Assembly (NCBI RefSeq): GCF_036203305.1
Contig: NZ_CP108131.1
Coordinates: 4,216,001-4,280,000, forward strand
Direction of reading: 5' to 3'
DNA from: Streptomyces sp. NBC_00190
GTDB lineage: Bacteria > Actinomycetota > Actinomycetes > Streptomycetales > Streptomycetaceae
DNA: 64,000 nucleotides
In this document: piece after piece, positions 48,879-56,848 of the stretch
Position numbering within the stretch: the first letter of the stretch is position 1
How the letters are laid out: each line of letters opens with the position of its first letter
Position numbers and translations under genes: made by a program
The notes under the pieces: model-generated
Seen by the model: the letters and a program-made list of their open reading frames with translations, nothing else
Told to the model about the DNA's origin: nothing
Databases searched by the model: none

Positions 48879-49062
48879 CACCCAGTCCGGCGCGACGCTC
48901 AAGAACACGATGGTCCGCGTCGGCCAGTCCTCGGAGAAGGCCGCAATGATCTACCAGCACTCCGACGAGGAGCGTCAGCAGGAGGTCGCCGGGGGCATCG
49001 ACGCCAGAGTGCGCGCCGCCCGCGACAAGGGGTTGGTGAAGAGGCAAGCGAGGGGTGCCTGA
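48879..49062 (+). pseudogene. C-terminal fragment of a tyrosine integrase
   Basis: One frame reads SGATLKNTMVRVGQSSEKAA and MIYQHSDEERQQEVAGGIDARVRAARDKG-LVKRQARGA. This is the last helix region of a phage-type tyrosine recombinase; the catalytic Tyr lies in MIYQHS, after the Arg-rich Q-S-S-E-K (normally GHxSxxxA with His; here it reads GQSSEKA). All upstream catalytic residues are absent. It is a relic of an integrative element inside the stress block. Confidence 0.75.
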
Positions 49063-49231
49063 CGACGGGTGGGTGGGGAGGGCTGCGCGCCTCCCTCGCC
49101 CACCGACTCTGAGATTGGCTGCGTGTGCCGTTCGGCCGGGTCCGGCGGCCGGGGTACGGCACACACGGCCTCGGTCGCTCCCGCTATGAAACGCCCCGGC
49201 CCACGGCATCCTTGGCTCGCAGGCGCAGTCG

Positions 49232-49573
49232 TCACACTGCGGCTGGTGGATTGGGTGTTTCGGCGGTGCGGCGGTATTCGGCGTTGATGCGCTGGGCTTC
49301 CGCGAGCTGGTCTTCGAGGATGACGATGCGGCAGGCGGCCTCGATGGGGGTGCCCTGGTCGACGAGCTCCCGCGCGCGGGCGGCGATGCGCAGCTGGTAA
49401 CGGGAGTAGCGGCGGTGTCCGCCCTCTGAGCGGAGCGGGGTGATGAGGCGGGCTTCTCCGATGGCGCGGAGGAAGCTCTGGGTGGTGCCGAGCATGGCTG
49501 CGGCCCGGCCCATGGTGTAAGCGGGGTAGTCGTCGTCGTCGAGACGATCGTCGAACGAGTCGTGTGCTGTCAT
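49232..49573 (-). CDS. MerR family regulator
   Basis: The 113-residue protein starts at ATG 49573 with GAGAGGTG upstream. A MerR winged-helix (YTMGRAAAMLGTTQSFLRAIGEARLITPLRSEGGHRRYSRYQLRIAARARELVDQGTPIEAACRIV) is followed by a short coiled coil (LEDQLAEAQRINAEY). There is no effector domain, as in BldC/HspR-like short MerR proteins. It may regulate nearby stress genes. Confidence 0.88.
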   Translation of the reverse strand: MTAHDSFDDRLDDDDYPAYTMGRAAAMLGTTQSFLRAIGEARLITPLRSEGGHRRYSRYQLRIAARARELVDQGTPIEAACRIVILEDQLAEAQRINAEYRRTAETPNPPAAV

Positions 49574-50393
49574 TTGCACCTCTCTCTGTGGAACGCGTGG
49601 AGGGGCCCTGGTGCCGTACGGCACCAGGGCCCCGAAGGAACTGCTACACCATCTGCCGACCCTAGTACTCCGTCGGCCTTCTGTTTCCGCGGACCTGACC
49701 TGCACTCGGCCGGGGGCGCGGGGATCGCGGTTGCTTGACCGGAGACCACCTCACTATCGATGTCCTGCGGTACCCGGGCTCAGCCTTTCGGCCCGGGCGA
49801 TCCTGATGGCGGTCAACTCCTCCGTTCTTCCCTCTGGACCGATCACTTGCCAAACGGGGGACTGCGTACTGCTGTTGATGCGAACTGCTCAGTGGCCTGC
49901 GGTAGCGCCACTCTCCGGCAGCCAGCCCCGTCGCCCATCCTGCGTCTGCTCTGGCTTAGAACCCCACTGCCGAACTTCCCGGTACGCGCGCCCGCAGCCG
50001 ACGCCTTTACCGAGGTACCGCTCACTGACTGCACTGCTGGTACTGCGAACTGCACTTACTGAACTGCCACTGCGTTAACTGCGGTACTGCTCGTGGCAGC
50101 CCCTGATCACTGCGGGCCGCCCGGTCCGGTCGTCAGTCCCGTCGCCGTCCTGCAACAACCCTGGCTTCGGAACTCCACCACCGCACCGCCCTGCGCATTG
50201 CGTGTACTGATGCCCGGCAGTTCGTCTCTCCGGGCCTTGCTCGATCTCGGCTACGAGAGAAACCATAACCACACCGCAATCGAATGTCTACTGTGGCCAT
50301 CACAGATTTTCGCGTGTTCGACGAGGAGGTAATCGGGGGTCGAACGCAACCCTGTATCCGCGCGCTGGGCAGCCAGAACGGGGTGGGGCGGGA
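49574..50393. other. Long AT-richer gap with ACTGC-rich tract
   Basis: About 820 bases without a convincing gene. It is noticeably less GC-rich than its surroundings and carries many copies of ACTGC and AACTGC, densest at 50015-50095 and present from 49857 onward. Frames covering it have odd residue use (many Cys, Leu, Arg). It could be a regulatory or replication/transfer-related region of the former element. Confidence 0.5.
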
Positions 50394-50837
50394 TCAGGCG
50401 GCGGGCTGGGGCTGCCGCAGTTCTGCCTGGCCGAAGAGGAGTGCGTAGCCGCCGGGAAGCTGGTGGAGGATTCGGGCGAGGAGGTCGGGGCCTGCGAGCC
50501 GGGAGACGACGGCGAGTACGGCGCCGGTGTCCCAGCGCGCGGTGGCCGGGGTGCCCCCGGTGCGGGCGGCCAGCTCTTTGACGAAGCCCCAGCCGGTGAG
50601 TTGTTCGGTGTCGGGGATCTGGGCGGTCAGGGTGAGGGCGGCCTCGACGGGCAGGCACTGCGCGAGATCGACACGCTCGTCTCCGGTGATCTGCCGGCCG
50701 AGGGCGGCGAGGACAGCGCGGACGGCTTCCTCGGCGCGTTCGCGGGTGGGATAGGCGCCTTCGTAGCGCACGCGTTCCAGCATCTGGTCGAACGTCATGG
50801 CCGCGAGGGACGGGTTCGCTCGAGGCTGGTCGTACAT
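50394..50837 (-). CDS. DUF2267 protein, copy 1
   Basis: The 147-residue protein starts at ATG 50837 or 50798. DUF2267 motifs are FDQMLERVRYEGAYPTRERAEEAVRAVLAALGRQITGDERVDLAQCLPVEAALTLTAQIP and ATARWDTGAVLAVVSRLAGPDLLARILHQLPGGYALLFGQAEL. These two all-helical halves are common in actinobacterial stress islands. It follows copy 2 on the same strand with a 60-base gap. Its role is unknown, though DUF2267 genes often sit near Hsp20 and universal-stress genes. Confidence 0.85.
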   Translation of the reverse strand: MYDQPRANPSLAAMTFDQMLERVRYEGAYPTRERAEEAVRAVLAALGRQITGDERVDLAQCLPVEAALTLTAQIPDTEQLTGWGFVKELAARTGGTPATARWDTGAVLAVVSRLAGPDLLARILHQLPGGYALLFGQAELRQPQPAA

Positions 50838-50896
50838 GGTGCTGCAGCTGCCTTTCTCTTCGAGGGGTTCGGGTTACGGACGGTGGCGGCGGGCAG

Positions 50897-51292
50897 TCAG
50901 GTGGGCTGGGGGTGGCCGAAGAGGAGGTCGTAGCCGGGCGGGAGCTGCAGCAGGACCTCGCGCATGAGGACGTCTCCCGCCGCGGCGGCCACGGTGGAGA
51001 GGACCGCGCCGATGTCCCACAGGGCCGTCTTCTCGGTGGCGCCTTCGATCCAGGCCGCAGCCGCGCGGATGAAGCGTTCAGGTGAGAGCGGTTCGGCGGC
51101 CTGCAGGGGGTTGAGGAGGATCAGGGCGTACGTCTCGGGGAGCCGGGCGGCGAGCTCGGCCCGCACGGTGCCGACCAGGTGTGCGCCCAGCAGGGCCAGG
51201 ACGACGCGGGCCGCCCGTTCGGCCTCCTCCCGAGTCTGATACTCACCGCGTTCCTGGACGTGGTCCAGGAACGCCTCCCGGCGCATCGTCAT
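50897..51292 (-). CDS. DUF2267 protein, copy 2
   Basis: The 131-residue protein starts at ATG 51292 (GGAGGTG upstream). It has RREAFLDHVQERGEYQTREEAERAARVVLALLGAHLVGTVRAELAARLPETYALILLNP and the ending GDVLMREVLLQLPPGYDLLFGHPQP, matching copy 1. It lies 100 bases downstream of hsp18 on the same strand, so it may be expressed with it under RheA. Confidence 0.85.
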   Translation of the reverse strand: MTMRREAFLDHVQERGEYQTREEAERAARVVLALLGAHLVGTVRAELAARLPETYALILLNPLQAAEPLSPERFIRAAAAWIEGATEKTALWDIGAVLSTVAAAAGDVLMREVLLQLPPGYDLLFGHPQPT

Positions 51293-51392
51293 CACGTCAC
51301 CTCCGGATAGGGGTGAAGGGGCGAGGGGGTGCGGAGGACGGGGTGCCGGAGGGGGAATCGGTTCCCCGTCCTCCGCCGCTGGTGCCGGGCTG

Positions 51393-51827
51393 TCAGCCGG
51401 AGATCTGCTTGCGGCCGGACTCGCCGCCGATGCTGATCTTCCGCGGCTTGGCGCGCTCGGCGATCGGGATCCGCAGGGTCAGGACACCCGCGTCGTACTC
51501 GGCTTCGATGCGCTCGGTGTCGAGGGTGTCGGCCAGCATGACCTGGCGGGAGAAGACGCCGAGGGGCCGCTCGGAGAGCTCCATCTGCACGCCGTCGGAC
51601 TTCTCCGCGGGCCGACGCTCGGCCTTCACCGTCAGCATGTTCCGCTCGACGTCGATGTCGATCGCCTCCGTGCTCACGCCGGGGAGGTCGAAGGCGATCA
51701 CGTACACGTCGCCTTGGCGGTAGGCGTCCATCGGCATCACGGACGGCTTCGACCACGTGCCCGACGCACCCGAAAGCTGCTGAACGATCCGGTCCATCTC
51801 GCGGAACGGGTCAGTGCGCATCAACAT
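51393..51827 (-). CDS. hsp18: Hsp20/alpha-crystallin small heat-shock protein (HSP18)
   Basis: The 144-residue protein starts at ATG 51827. The N terminus MLMRTDPFREMDRIVQQLSG and an alpha-crystallin domain (MPMDAYRQGDVYVIAFDLPGVSTEAIDIDVERNMLTVKAERRPAE, RQVMLADTLDTERIEAEYDAGVLTLRIPIAE) with the conserved A-G-V-L-T-L motif and an I-x-I/V tail (RKISIGG). It is an ATP-independent holdase. Two RheA-type operators and the RheA gene lie directly upstream, divergent. Confidence 0.95.
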   Translation of the reverse strand: MLMRTDPFREMDRIVQQLSGASGTWSKPSVMPMDAYRQGDVYVIAFDLPGVSTEAIDIDVERNMLTVKAERRPAEKSDGVQMELSERPLGVFSRQVMLADTLDTERIEAEYDAGVLTLRIPIAERAKPRKISIGGESGRKQISG

Positions 51828-51894
51828 CGCGAAACACCTCCAGTTGGTTCAGGCAGAAACTGCCAATGCGCTTCAACGTGCTCCCGTTGTAACA

Positions 51895-51913
51895 TGTCAT
51901 TGAAACGATGACA
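51895..51913. promoter_or_regulatory. RheA operator 1
   Basis: TGTCATTGAAACGATGACA is an inverted repeat with 7-base arms and a 5-base spacer. It matches the described RheA site TGTCATC-N5-GATGACA except for one base. It lies between divergent hsp18 and rheA. Confidence 0.85.
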
Positions 51914-51920
51914 AGCAAGG

Positions 51921-51939
51921 AGTCATCTGGAGGATGACA
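51921..51939. promoter_or_regulatory. RheA operator 2
   Basis: AGTCATCTGGAGGATGACA is a second site of the same type. It also has one mismatch, in its first base, to TGTCATC-N5-GATGACA. It lies 18 bases before the rheA start codon and may serve autoregulation. Confidence 0.82.
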
Positions 51940-51956
51940 GAGTCACGGAGAACGCA

Positions 51957-52625
51957 ATGAACGAGGCCGCCGAGCCGATCACACCAGTCCCTTTCCTGGC
52001 TGCCGCCGCGGCGCTGGAGGCCATCAACCAGGCCGTCAAGGACGCGCAGCAACCCTCCGCGAGAACCCCGACGGCCGAAGCGGCGCCCGCGGCGGACTCT
52101 GGCCCGCACCCGGCTCTGGCCGCGCTGCTGATGCTGCGCGAGGTCCGTGAGCAGCTCGCGGGCTGGGAGAGCGGCCTGATCGAAACCGCCCGCGGTAGGG
52201 GCGCGAGCTGGGCCGACCTCGCAGGCCCCCTCGGGGTCGCCAGCCGGCAGGCCGCCGAACGCCGCTACCTGCGCCTGCGCCCCGGCACCGCCGGAAGCAC
52301 GGGCGAGGAACGCGTCCAGGCCACCCGTGACACCCGCGCCGCCGACCGCACCGTTACCGCCTGGGCCCGCGACAACGCGGCCGACCTGCGCCGACTCGCC
52401 GGGCAGGTCACCGCGCTCACCGGCCTCCCCGCCAACGCCCAGGACGCCATCGGCGACTTGAACCTGGCCCTCGCCGACAACGACGCTGCCCGTCTCGTTC
52501 GCCCCCTGACCGCCACCCGGGCCCATCTGCGGCCCGAGGACGCCGAGCTCGCCGAACGTATTGACGCCTTGACCCAGCACACGAACCAGCTCCGCCAGGA
52601 CACCCACGACCAGCGCAGCACGTGA
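51957..52625 (+). CDS. rheA: HSP18 transcriptional regulator (RheA)
   Basis: The 222-residue protein starts at ATG 51957. It has a helical region AALEAINQAVKDAQQ, then HPALAALLMLREVREQLAGWESGLIETARGRGASWADLAGPLGVASRQAAERRYLRLRPG, which contains a helix-turn-helix (WADLAGPLGVASRQAAERRY). The C-terminal half is helical (RTVTAWARDNAADLRRLAGQ). It matches the heat-sensing repressor RheA of S. albus in length, in divergent position to hsp18 and in operators. RheA changes shape with temperature and releases DNA at high temperature without other protein. Confidence 0.85.
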   Translation: MNEAAEPITPVPFLAAAAALEAINQAVKDAQQPSARTPTAEAAPAADSGPHPALAALLMLREVREQLAGWESGLIETARGRGASWADLAGPLGVASRQAAERRYLRLRPGTAGSTGEERVQATRDTRAADRTVTAWARDNAADLRRLAGQVTALTGLPANAQDAIGDLNLALADNDAARLVRPLTATRAHLRPEDAELAERIDALTQHTNQLRQDTHDQRST

Positions 52626-52700
52626 CACGTAACCCGCGAACTATCGACTGGCCAACGGGCGTCGGGAGGGCCACGCCCGTAGATGCAAGGAGTGATCACC

Positions 52701-53099
52701 ATGGTCGAACACCCGCCCCGGACGGCCGGCGGTAGCGACGTCGCCGTAGAGGTCCTGGACCACACCGTCGCGGTCAGGCTCACCGGCGAGATCGACCTCG
52801 AGACGGCGCACTCCCTGCACTTCGCCCTCTCCGAAGCTCTCGCTTACGCGTCACCGGCCAAGCCGGTGGCGGTCGACTGCAGCCGCCTCACCTTCTGCGA
52901 CTCCTCGGCACTCAACGCACTCCTCGCCGCACGACGCGCAGCGCAAGAGACCGGCGCCGTCATCCGCTTGGCCGCCCCCAACCCCCAGCTCCGGCGCCTC
53001 CTGGAGATCACCGGCACCCTGGCTCTCTTCCCCGTGGACCAGGACCCGCCGCCGGCCGGCCGCGTTCCCGGGCGGCGCCCGGATGGACCCTCGCAGTAG
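52701..53099 (+). CDS. STAS-domain anti-sigma factor antagonist
   Basis: The 132-residue protein starts at ATG 52701 with AAGGAG eight bases upstream. The STAS fold is DVAVEVLDHTVAVRLTGEIDLETAHSLHFALSEALA, PVAVDCSRLTFCDSSALNAL and LLAARRAAQETGAVIRLAAP. The Ser in DSSALN is the phosphorylation site. Unphosphorylated it binds RsbW-type proteins and frees sigma. A matching PP2C lies at 42.9 kb in the same block. Confidence 0.92.
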   Translation: MVEHPPRTAGGSDVAVEVLDHTVAVRLTGEIDLETAHSLHFALSEALAYASPAKPVAVDCSRLTFCDSSALNALLAARRAAQETGAVIRLAAPNPQLRRLLEITGTLALFPVDQDPPPAGRVPGRRPDGPSQ

Positions 53100-53169
53100 G
53101 CGCCGACTGCCGATTCCGATCCCAGCCAGGACAAGTGGCTGACCCCGGGTGTGAAAGGCATTAGAGGGC

Positions 53170-54007
53170 ATCTCCGACCCGATGGCAGGGGCGGCAAGGC
53201 TCGGGGGTGGCGTTCTCGCGGACGGCCCGGCGCGTCGGCCGAAGGTCGCCGTCGGGGGCTGTGCGACGACGGCAGTGCTGGGCGCGGCCACCGCCGGCGC
53301 GACAGCGGTATGGCAGGTGGGCCTGCTGCGCGCCGCCGCCTGGATCGCGCGCGGTCTGCGTGTTCCCGACCGGAACGCGCTCCTGGCGGACATAGTCCCC
53401 GCCAAGGCGTACGGACAGGCCTATGGCTTCGAGCGGATGATGGACAACCTCGGCGCCACCTTCGGACCGCTCCTCGCCCTCGGCCTGGTGGCCTGGCTCG
53501 GCGTCCCATGGGCCATCGGCCTCTCCGTTCGGCAAACTGCTGGGAGCGGTTGCTGCGTTCGAGGTCGGCAACGTCGCCGCGCCCCTGCTGATCCTGCGCG
53601 CCTCGGACTTGCTGGCCCAGGAACACGGCACGAAGACGGCGACGACGATCGCACTTGGCCTTTACACCGCCTACAACGTCGCGGCCACGATCGCCTCCGT
53701 GCCCGCTGGCCGGTTCTCGGACCGGCTCGGCACCCGAGGCCCAGCCGTCGTCCTCGCCGGCGTAGGCATCGGAGCGGTCGAGACCGCCGAGCACTCCGCC
53801 GTCGCGGCTCTCGCCCCGAAGGGCCTGCGAGGCTCCGCCTTCGGCATGCTCGCCACCGTCCAGTCGCTCGGCAACCTCGCCGCCTCCACGATCGCCGGCC
53901 TCCTGTGGACTCTCGTCTCCCCGACCGCCGCCTTCGCTTACCTCACCGCCTGGATGGGCGTCGCCCTCATTGGTCTGCTTTGGTCCGCCCGGCGTGCGCG
54001 CGGGTAG
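53170..54007 (+). pseudogene. Decayed MFS transporter
   Basis: Two out-of-phase parts look like one MFS protein. Part 1 (53182 to about 53540) has the helices ATAVWQVGLLRAAAWIARGLRVPDRNALLADIVPAKAYGQAYGFERMMDNLGATFGPLLALGLVAWLG. Part 2 (about 53530-54007) has LLAQEHGTKTATTIALGLYTAYNVAATIASVPAGRFSDRLGTRG and GSAFGMLATVQSLGNLAASTIAGLLWTLVSPTAAFAYL. The 5' end and the middle are missing, with a frame change near 53530. It is not functional. Confidence 0.75.
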
Positions 54008-54232
54008 ATGCCGCCTGAGTGGACACCGTCCGTCAACTGCCTCTTTGGGAGCGCGAATTCGCACCCGGTGTCGCCGATTATGGCGCAGGTCACAGGAAAT
54101 GCGTCTCGTGATATGAGGCGCCACAGCGTCGGGGTGGTGCAAGTGGTGCACGGAACGCCCCCGGCCAGGGCGTTTCAGCGACTTGGGGCACGCGGAGGGC
54201 GCGGCGAGGGCTGAGAGGTATAGACAACGAAG

Positions 54233-54440
54233 AAGGCCCAGGTCGCTGACCTGGGCCTTCTTGCAAGAGCGGATGACGGGAATCGAACCCGCGCATAAGC
54301 TTGGGAATCACCCGGCACTCAAGGGCCTGCATGGCCTCTGACCTGCTGAGATGATTTTCTGGAGCAGCGTGGGAGCGGACCCGTCAGGCCCTCTGTTGAC
54401 CGCTGTCTACCGCCTCTACTGGCACGTTGTGGCACGGCCG
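54233..54440. repeat. tRNA-Gly att copy 2 with hairpin and element end
   Basis: A perfect hairpin (54233-54259) and the tRNA-Gly 3' part from 54267 to 54307, with one base deleted (GCGCATAAGC for GCGCTATAAGC). The following 130 bases are similar to those after the copies at 42.5 and 55.6 kb, ending in CTACTGGCACGTTGTGGCAC. It separates the stress block from the three-gene operon. Confidence 0.9.
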
Positions 54441-54586
54441 GCGGCTTCGCACGGCTCCTGACTGCCGTGAGGTGACCCCTGGGAGCCCGGCGCCCGTGCG
54501 CTTCAGGGTTCAACTCCCACCCATTTCCATGGTGCCTCGCTCCTCTCGGCCCGGTCCTCCAGCGAGAGAGTCCATAGCGTCAAGTC

Positions 54587-54877
54587 ATGGTGACGGTTTA
54601 TGCTCGGATCGTGCGAGCCGCGAGTGAACCCCTGACCGACGACGAGAAGACCGACCTGGACGAAGCCCTCAAGGCCGTCCGCCGGGCCGAGCAGGCCCTT
54701 GCCCGGGCGCAGGCGCACCTCAATCGCACGGTGGGCCGGATCGGCTCCGCCGACCGCTACGGGCAGAAAGCTGCGGCAGGCCGCCGCGTCGGCTGGTCCC
54801 GCCAGCACGTCACCACCCTTGCCAACGCCTACCGTGCGGGCGAACTTGACCAGGAGGAGAGGGCCGAAGCCGCATGA
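54587..54877 (+). CDS. Small helical protein, 96 aa (first gene of a three-gene overlapping operon)
   Basis: The protein starts at ATG 54587 and reads MVTVYARIVRAASEPLTDDE, KTDLDEALKAVRRAEQALARAQAHLNR, then a basic segment KAAAGRRVGWSRQHVTTLANAYRAG that could be a helix-turn-helix. Similar small proteins occur at ends of actinomycete integrative elements. The stop overlaps the next ATG (ATGA), so translation is coupled. No certain function. Confidence 0.65.
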   Translation: MVTVYARIVRAASEPLTDDEKTDLDEALKAVRRAEQALARAQAHLNRTVGRIGSADRYGQKAAAGRRVGWSRQHVTTLANAYRAGELDQEERAEAA

Positions 54878-55242
54878 GCACCGCGCCCCAGTCGTCCGCT
54901 ATCCCGCAGCCGCCCGCCCAGCCCGAGGCGATTCGCGCCGCCCTCGCCCAGGTGGCCCCGCAGTTGCTCGCCGACTTCGACCGCGACCGCGCGGCCAGCA
55001 CCGCCCGCGCGCGCGCCGAGGTTTCCGCCATTCCCCTCCGCACCTTCACGGAGGCGTGGGCCGTTGAGGTGGCCATTGCCCGACACCCGGAAACCGCCAC
55101 CCGGCTCCACGCGCTTGAGGCCCGCGCCGGGGAGGTCACCGACCTCGGCGATGCCCGGGACATTGCCGCCGAGATCAGCCGCATCCGCAACGCCGCCGCC
55201 GCCGAGGCGGGCCTCCGTACCGCGGGCGAGGCTTCCCGGTGA
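54874..55242 (+). CDS. DUF6247-like protein, possible antitoxin
   Basis: The 122-residue protein has a Pro/Gln-rich start (MSTAPQSSAIPQPPAQPEAI), then RAALAQVAPQLLADFDRDRA, TARARAEVSAIPLRTFTEAWAVEVAIARHPETATRLHALEARAGEV. The RAALxxxxPxLLxxFxxxxxxA pattern is that of DUF6247-type proteins, often followed by a RelE-like gene. It overlaps both neighbours by four bases. The antitoxin role is inferred from context and not shown. Confidence 0.55.
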   Translation: MSTAPQSSAIPQPPAQPEAIRAALAQVAPQLLADFDRDRAASTARARAEVSAIPLRTFTEAWAVEVAIARHPETATRLHALEARAGEVTDLGDARDIAAEISRIRNAAAAEAGLRTAGEASR

Positions 55243-55517
55243 CCGACGACCGTTGGGTGTGGGAGTACGCCTTCCACGCAGAGGACGAGGAGGGCTACCC
55301 GAAAGTTGTGCGCGACGAAGTGAAGGCTGTCGCCGATCAAATCGTCGAGCTGGCCAACCTCGGCGTCGACCCGTCCGAACTCGGCGACCCCACCCCCGGT
55401 ACGGCTCGCCGTCACATGCTTCTCTCCGGCGGGTGGTTCGAGACCCAGGCGCTCCCGCGGACGAGGCCACGCCTCCTGGCCGTGGTCCTGGTCGTACCGC
55501 CGCCGCACCTGCTCTGA
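55239..55517 (+). CDS. RelE-like small protein, possible toxin
   Basis: The 92-residue protein from GTG 55239 starts MTDDRWVWEYAFHAEDEEGY and contains VRDEVKAVADQIVELANLGV, then strands RRHMLLSGGWFETQALPRTRPRLLAVVLVVPPP. The helix-helix-strand pattern suggests a RelE/YoeB-like nuclease fold, but the C-terminal catalytic residues cannot be placed and the end may be altered. It lies 50 bases before att copy 3. Confidence 0.5.
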   Translation: MTDDRWVWEYAFHAEDEEGYPKVVRDEVKAVADQIVELANLGVDPSELGDPTPGTARRHMLLSGGWFETQALPRTRPRLLAVVLVVPPPHLL

Positions 55518-55568
55518 CACGAGAAGGGGCAGGTGGTGCGGCGGTGGTGGGCGGCGCCAGGAAGGGCA

Positions 55569-55740
55569 GAGCGGATGACGGGAATCGAACCCGCGCCATA
55601 AGCTTGGGAATCACTCGGCACTTGGGCGTGCGTATGCCCTCTGACCTGCCGGAATGTCCGCCAGCTGAACCTGTTCCGGCTGCTTCTGGGAACCCCGTGG
55701 TGACCGCTCTTCACCGCCCCTACTGGCACGTTGTGGCACG
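55569..55740. repeat. tRNA-Gly att copy 3 with element end
   Basis: GAGCGGATGACGGGAATCGA and the following bases to 55610 repeat the 3' part of the tRNA with one T-to-C change. The 130 bases behind resemble copy 2 (CTGACCTGC, GACCGCTCTTCACCGCC, ACTGGCACGTTGTGGCAC). This copy has no hairpin in front. It separates the three-gene operon from the duplicated TetR/hydrolase pair. Confidence 0.9.
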
Positions 55741-55779
55741 GAGCGGGCGCCGCCGACGCCGTTTCTCCCTGCCGTAGCC

Positions 55780-56721
55780 CTATGCGCCGCCGACCGCAGC
55801 AGGGTCGAGGGAGTCGACGTCTTCCATGAAGGACAGCATCCGGGCATTGACCACGTCGGGGTGGTCGATCTGCGGGCCGTGCCCCGTCGCGGTGATGATC
55901 TCGGCGCGGGCTCCGGGAACAAGGCGCGGAACGCGTTCCAGCTGCCGCTTGGGGTGTACGAGCAGGCTGTGCTTGCCCATGATGACGTAGAGCGGGGTCC
56001 GGATGGATCGCAGCGCATCCTCGGCCAGCGGCAGCGGTGCGGGGCGGCGGATCCGGTACGCACGGGCGCCGAGCTGGATCCATTTGCGCATCTCGGGGAC
56101 GGCTATGACCGGCTGGTCCAGCCACTTGGCGAGCCGGGGGCGCAGCGCCTTGGGGGCGAAGGTGGCGAACAGGCTCACGAAGACCCAGGCGAAGAAGCGC
56201 AGGCCGACCTTCTCCAGGCCGCCGGGGTCGAGGGCGGTGACCGAGGCGAGCCGTCCGGGCCGTCGGTGGGTTTGGTTGAGCACGAGCCAGCCGCCGTAGG
56301 AGGAGCCGACGAGGTGGACCCGGTCGAGGCCGAGAGCGTCGAGGGCCTCGTCCATCCACTGTGCGGCGCGCTCGGGCTGCCACATGGGCTCGCGGTGGAC
56401 GCTGCGGTTGGCGTCGCCGGGGGTGTCGAGGGCGTAGACGGGGCGGTCGAGGCTGAGCCCGGGGGTGTTGGGGTACCACATCGCCGAGCTGTAGCCGGCG
56501 CCGTGGATCAGGACGATCGGCGTACGGGACTCGGCGGCGGGGTCCGAGGGCCCGTACCGGTAGACGTGGGTGGTGCCGAAGCTCGTCTCCACGTCCGTCT
56601 CGGAGTGGGCGGGTGCCCCCATCGCGTAGAGGACGTCGGCGGCGGCGAAGTAGCGGTCGCGCAGGGCGTCGTTGACGTAGCGACCGACGTCGCGGCGTAC
56701 GCGGGCGGTGTTCTCGGGCAC
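55780..56721 (-). CDS. Alpha/beta hydrolase, copy 2
   Basis: The 313-residue protein starts at GTG 56721 with GGAGGTG upstream. It keeps VLIHGAGYSSAMWYPN, the nucleophile elbow VGSSYGGW, MGKHSLLVHPKRQLERV and TATGHGPQIDHPDVVNARM, all shared with copy 1 at 25704. It differs at scattered positions over the whole length, with GSGGCSAQ changed to GAGYSSAM near the oxyanion hole, so substrate range may differ. It diverges from its own TetR copy. Confidence 0.92.
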   Translation of the reverse strand: MPENTARVRRDVGRYVNDALRDRYFAAADVLYAMGAPAHSETDVETSFGTTHVYRYGPSDPAAESRTPIVLIHGAGYSSAMWYPNTPGLSLDRPVYALDTPGDANRSVHREPMWQPERAAQWMDEALDALGLDRVHLVGSSYGGWLVLNQTHRRPGRLASVTALDPGGLEKVGLRFFAWVFVSLFATFAPKALRPRLAKWLDQPVIAVPEMRKWIQLGARAYRIRRPAPLPLAEDALRSIRTPLYVIMGKHSLLVHPKRQLERVPRLVPGARAEIITATGHGPQIDHPDVVNARMLSFMEDVDSLDPAAVGGA

Positions 56722-56762
56722 GGCGGCACCTCCGGTGAAGATCCATTCTTCGTGGTACGACC

Positions 56763-56791
56763 GTACCATCAATGTGGTACATCGGTATCAT
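56763..56791. promoter_or_regulatory. TetR operator, copy 2
   Basis: GTACCAT-CAAT-GTGGTAC (56763-56780) has one mismatch in its 7+7 arms. A third half-site GGTATCAT follows at 56784. The layout equals the operator at 26681-26709, so the two regulators could cross-bind. Confidence 0.75.
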
Positions 56792-56848
56792 GAAGGGGTT
56801 CGGGTAGCGGAGCGCGAACCCACTATCGACGGGCGGGGACACGGGAAC

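Noticed and set aside
49611..50078. 155-residue + strand frame in the AT-richer gap
   Set aside because: Cys/Leu/Arg-rich with no bias at third position and no domain; judged non-coding.
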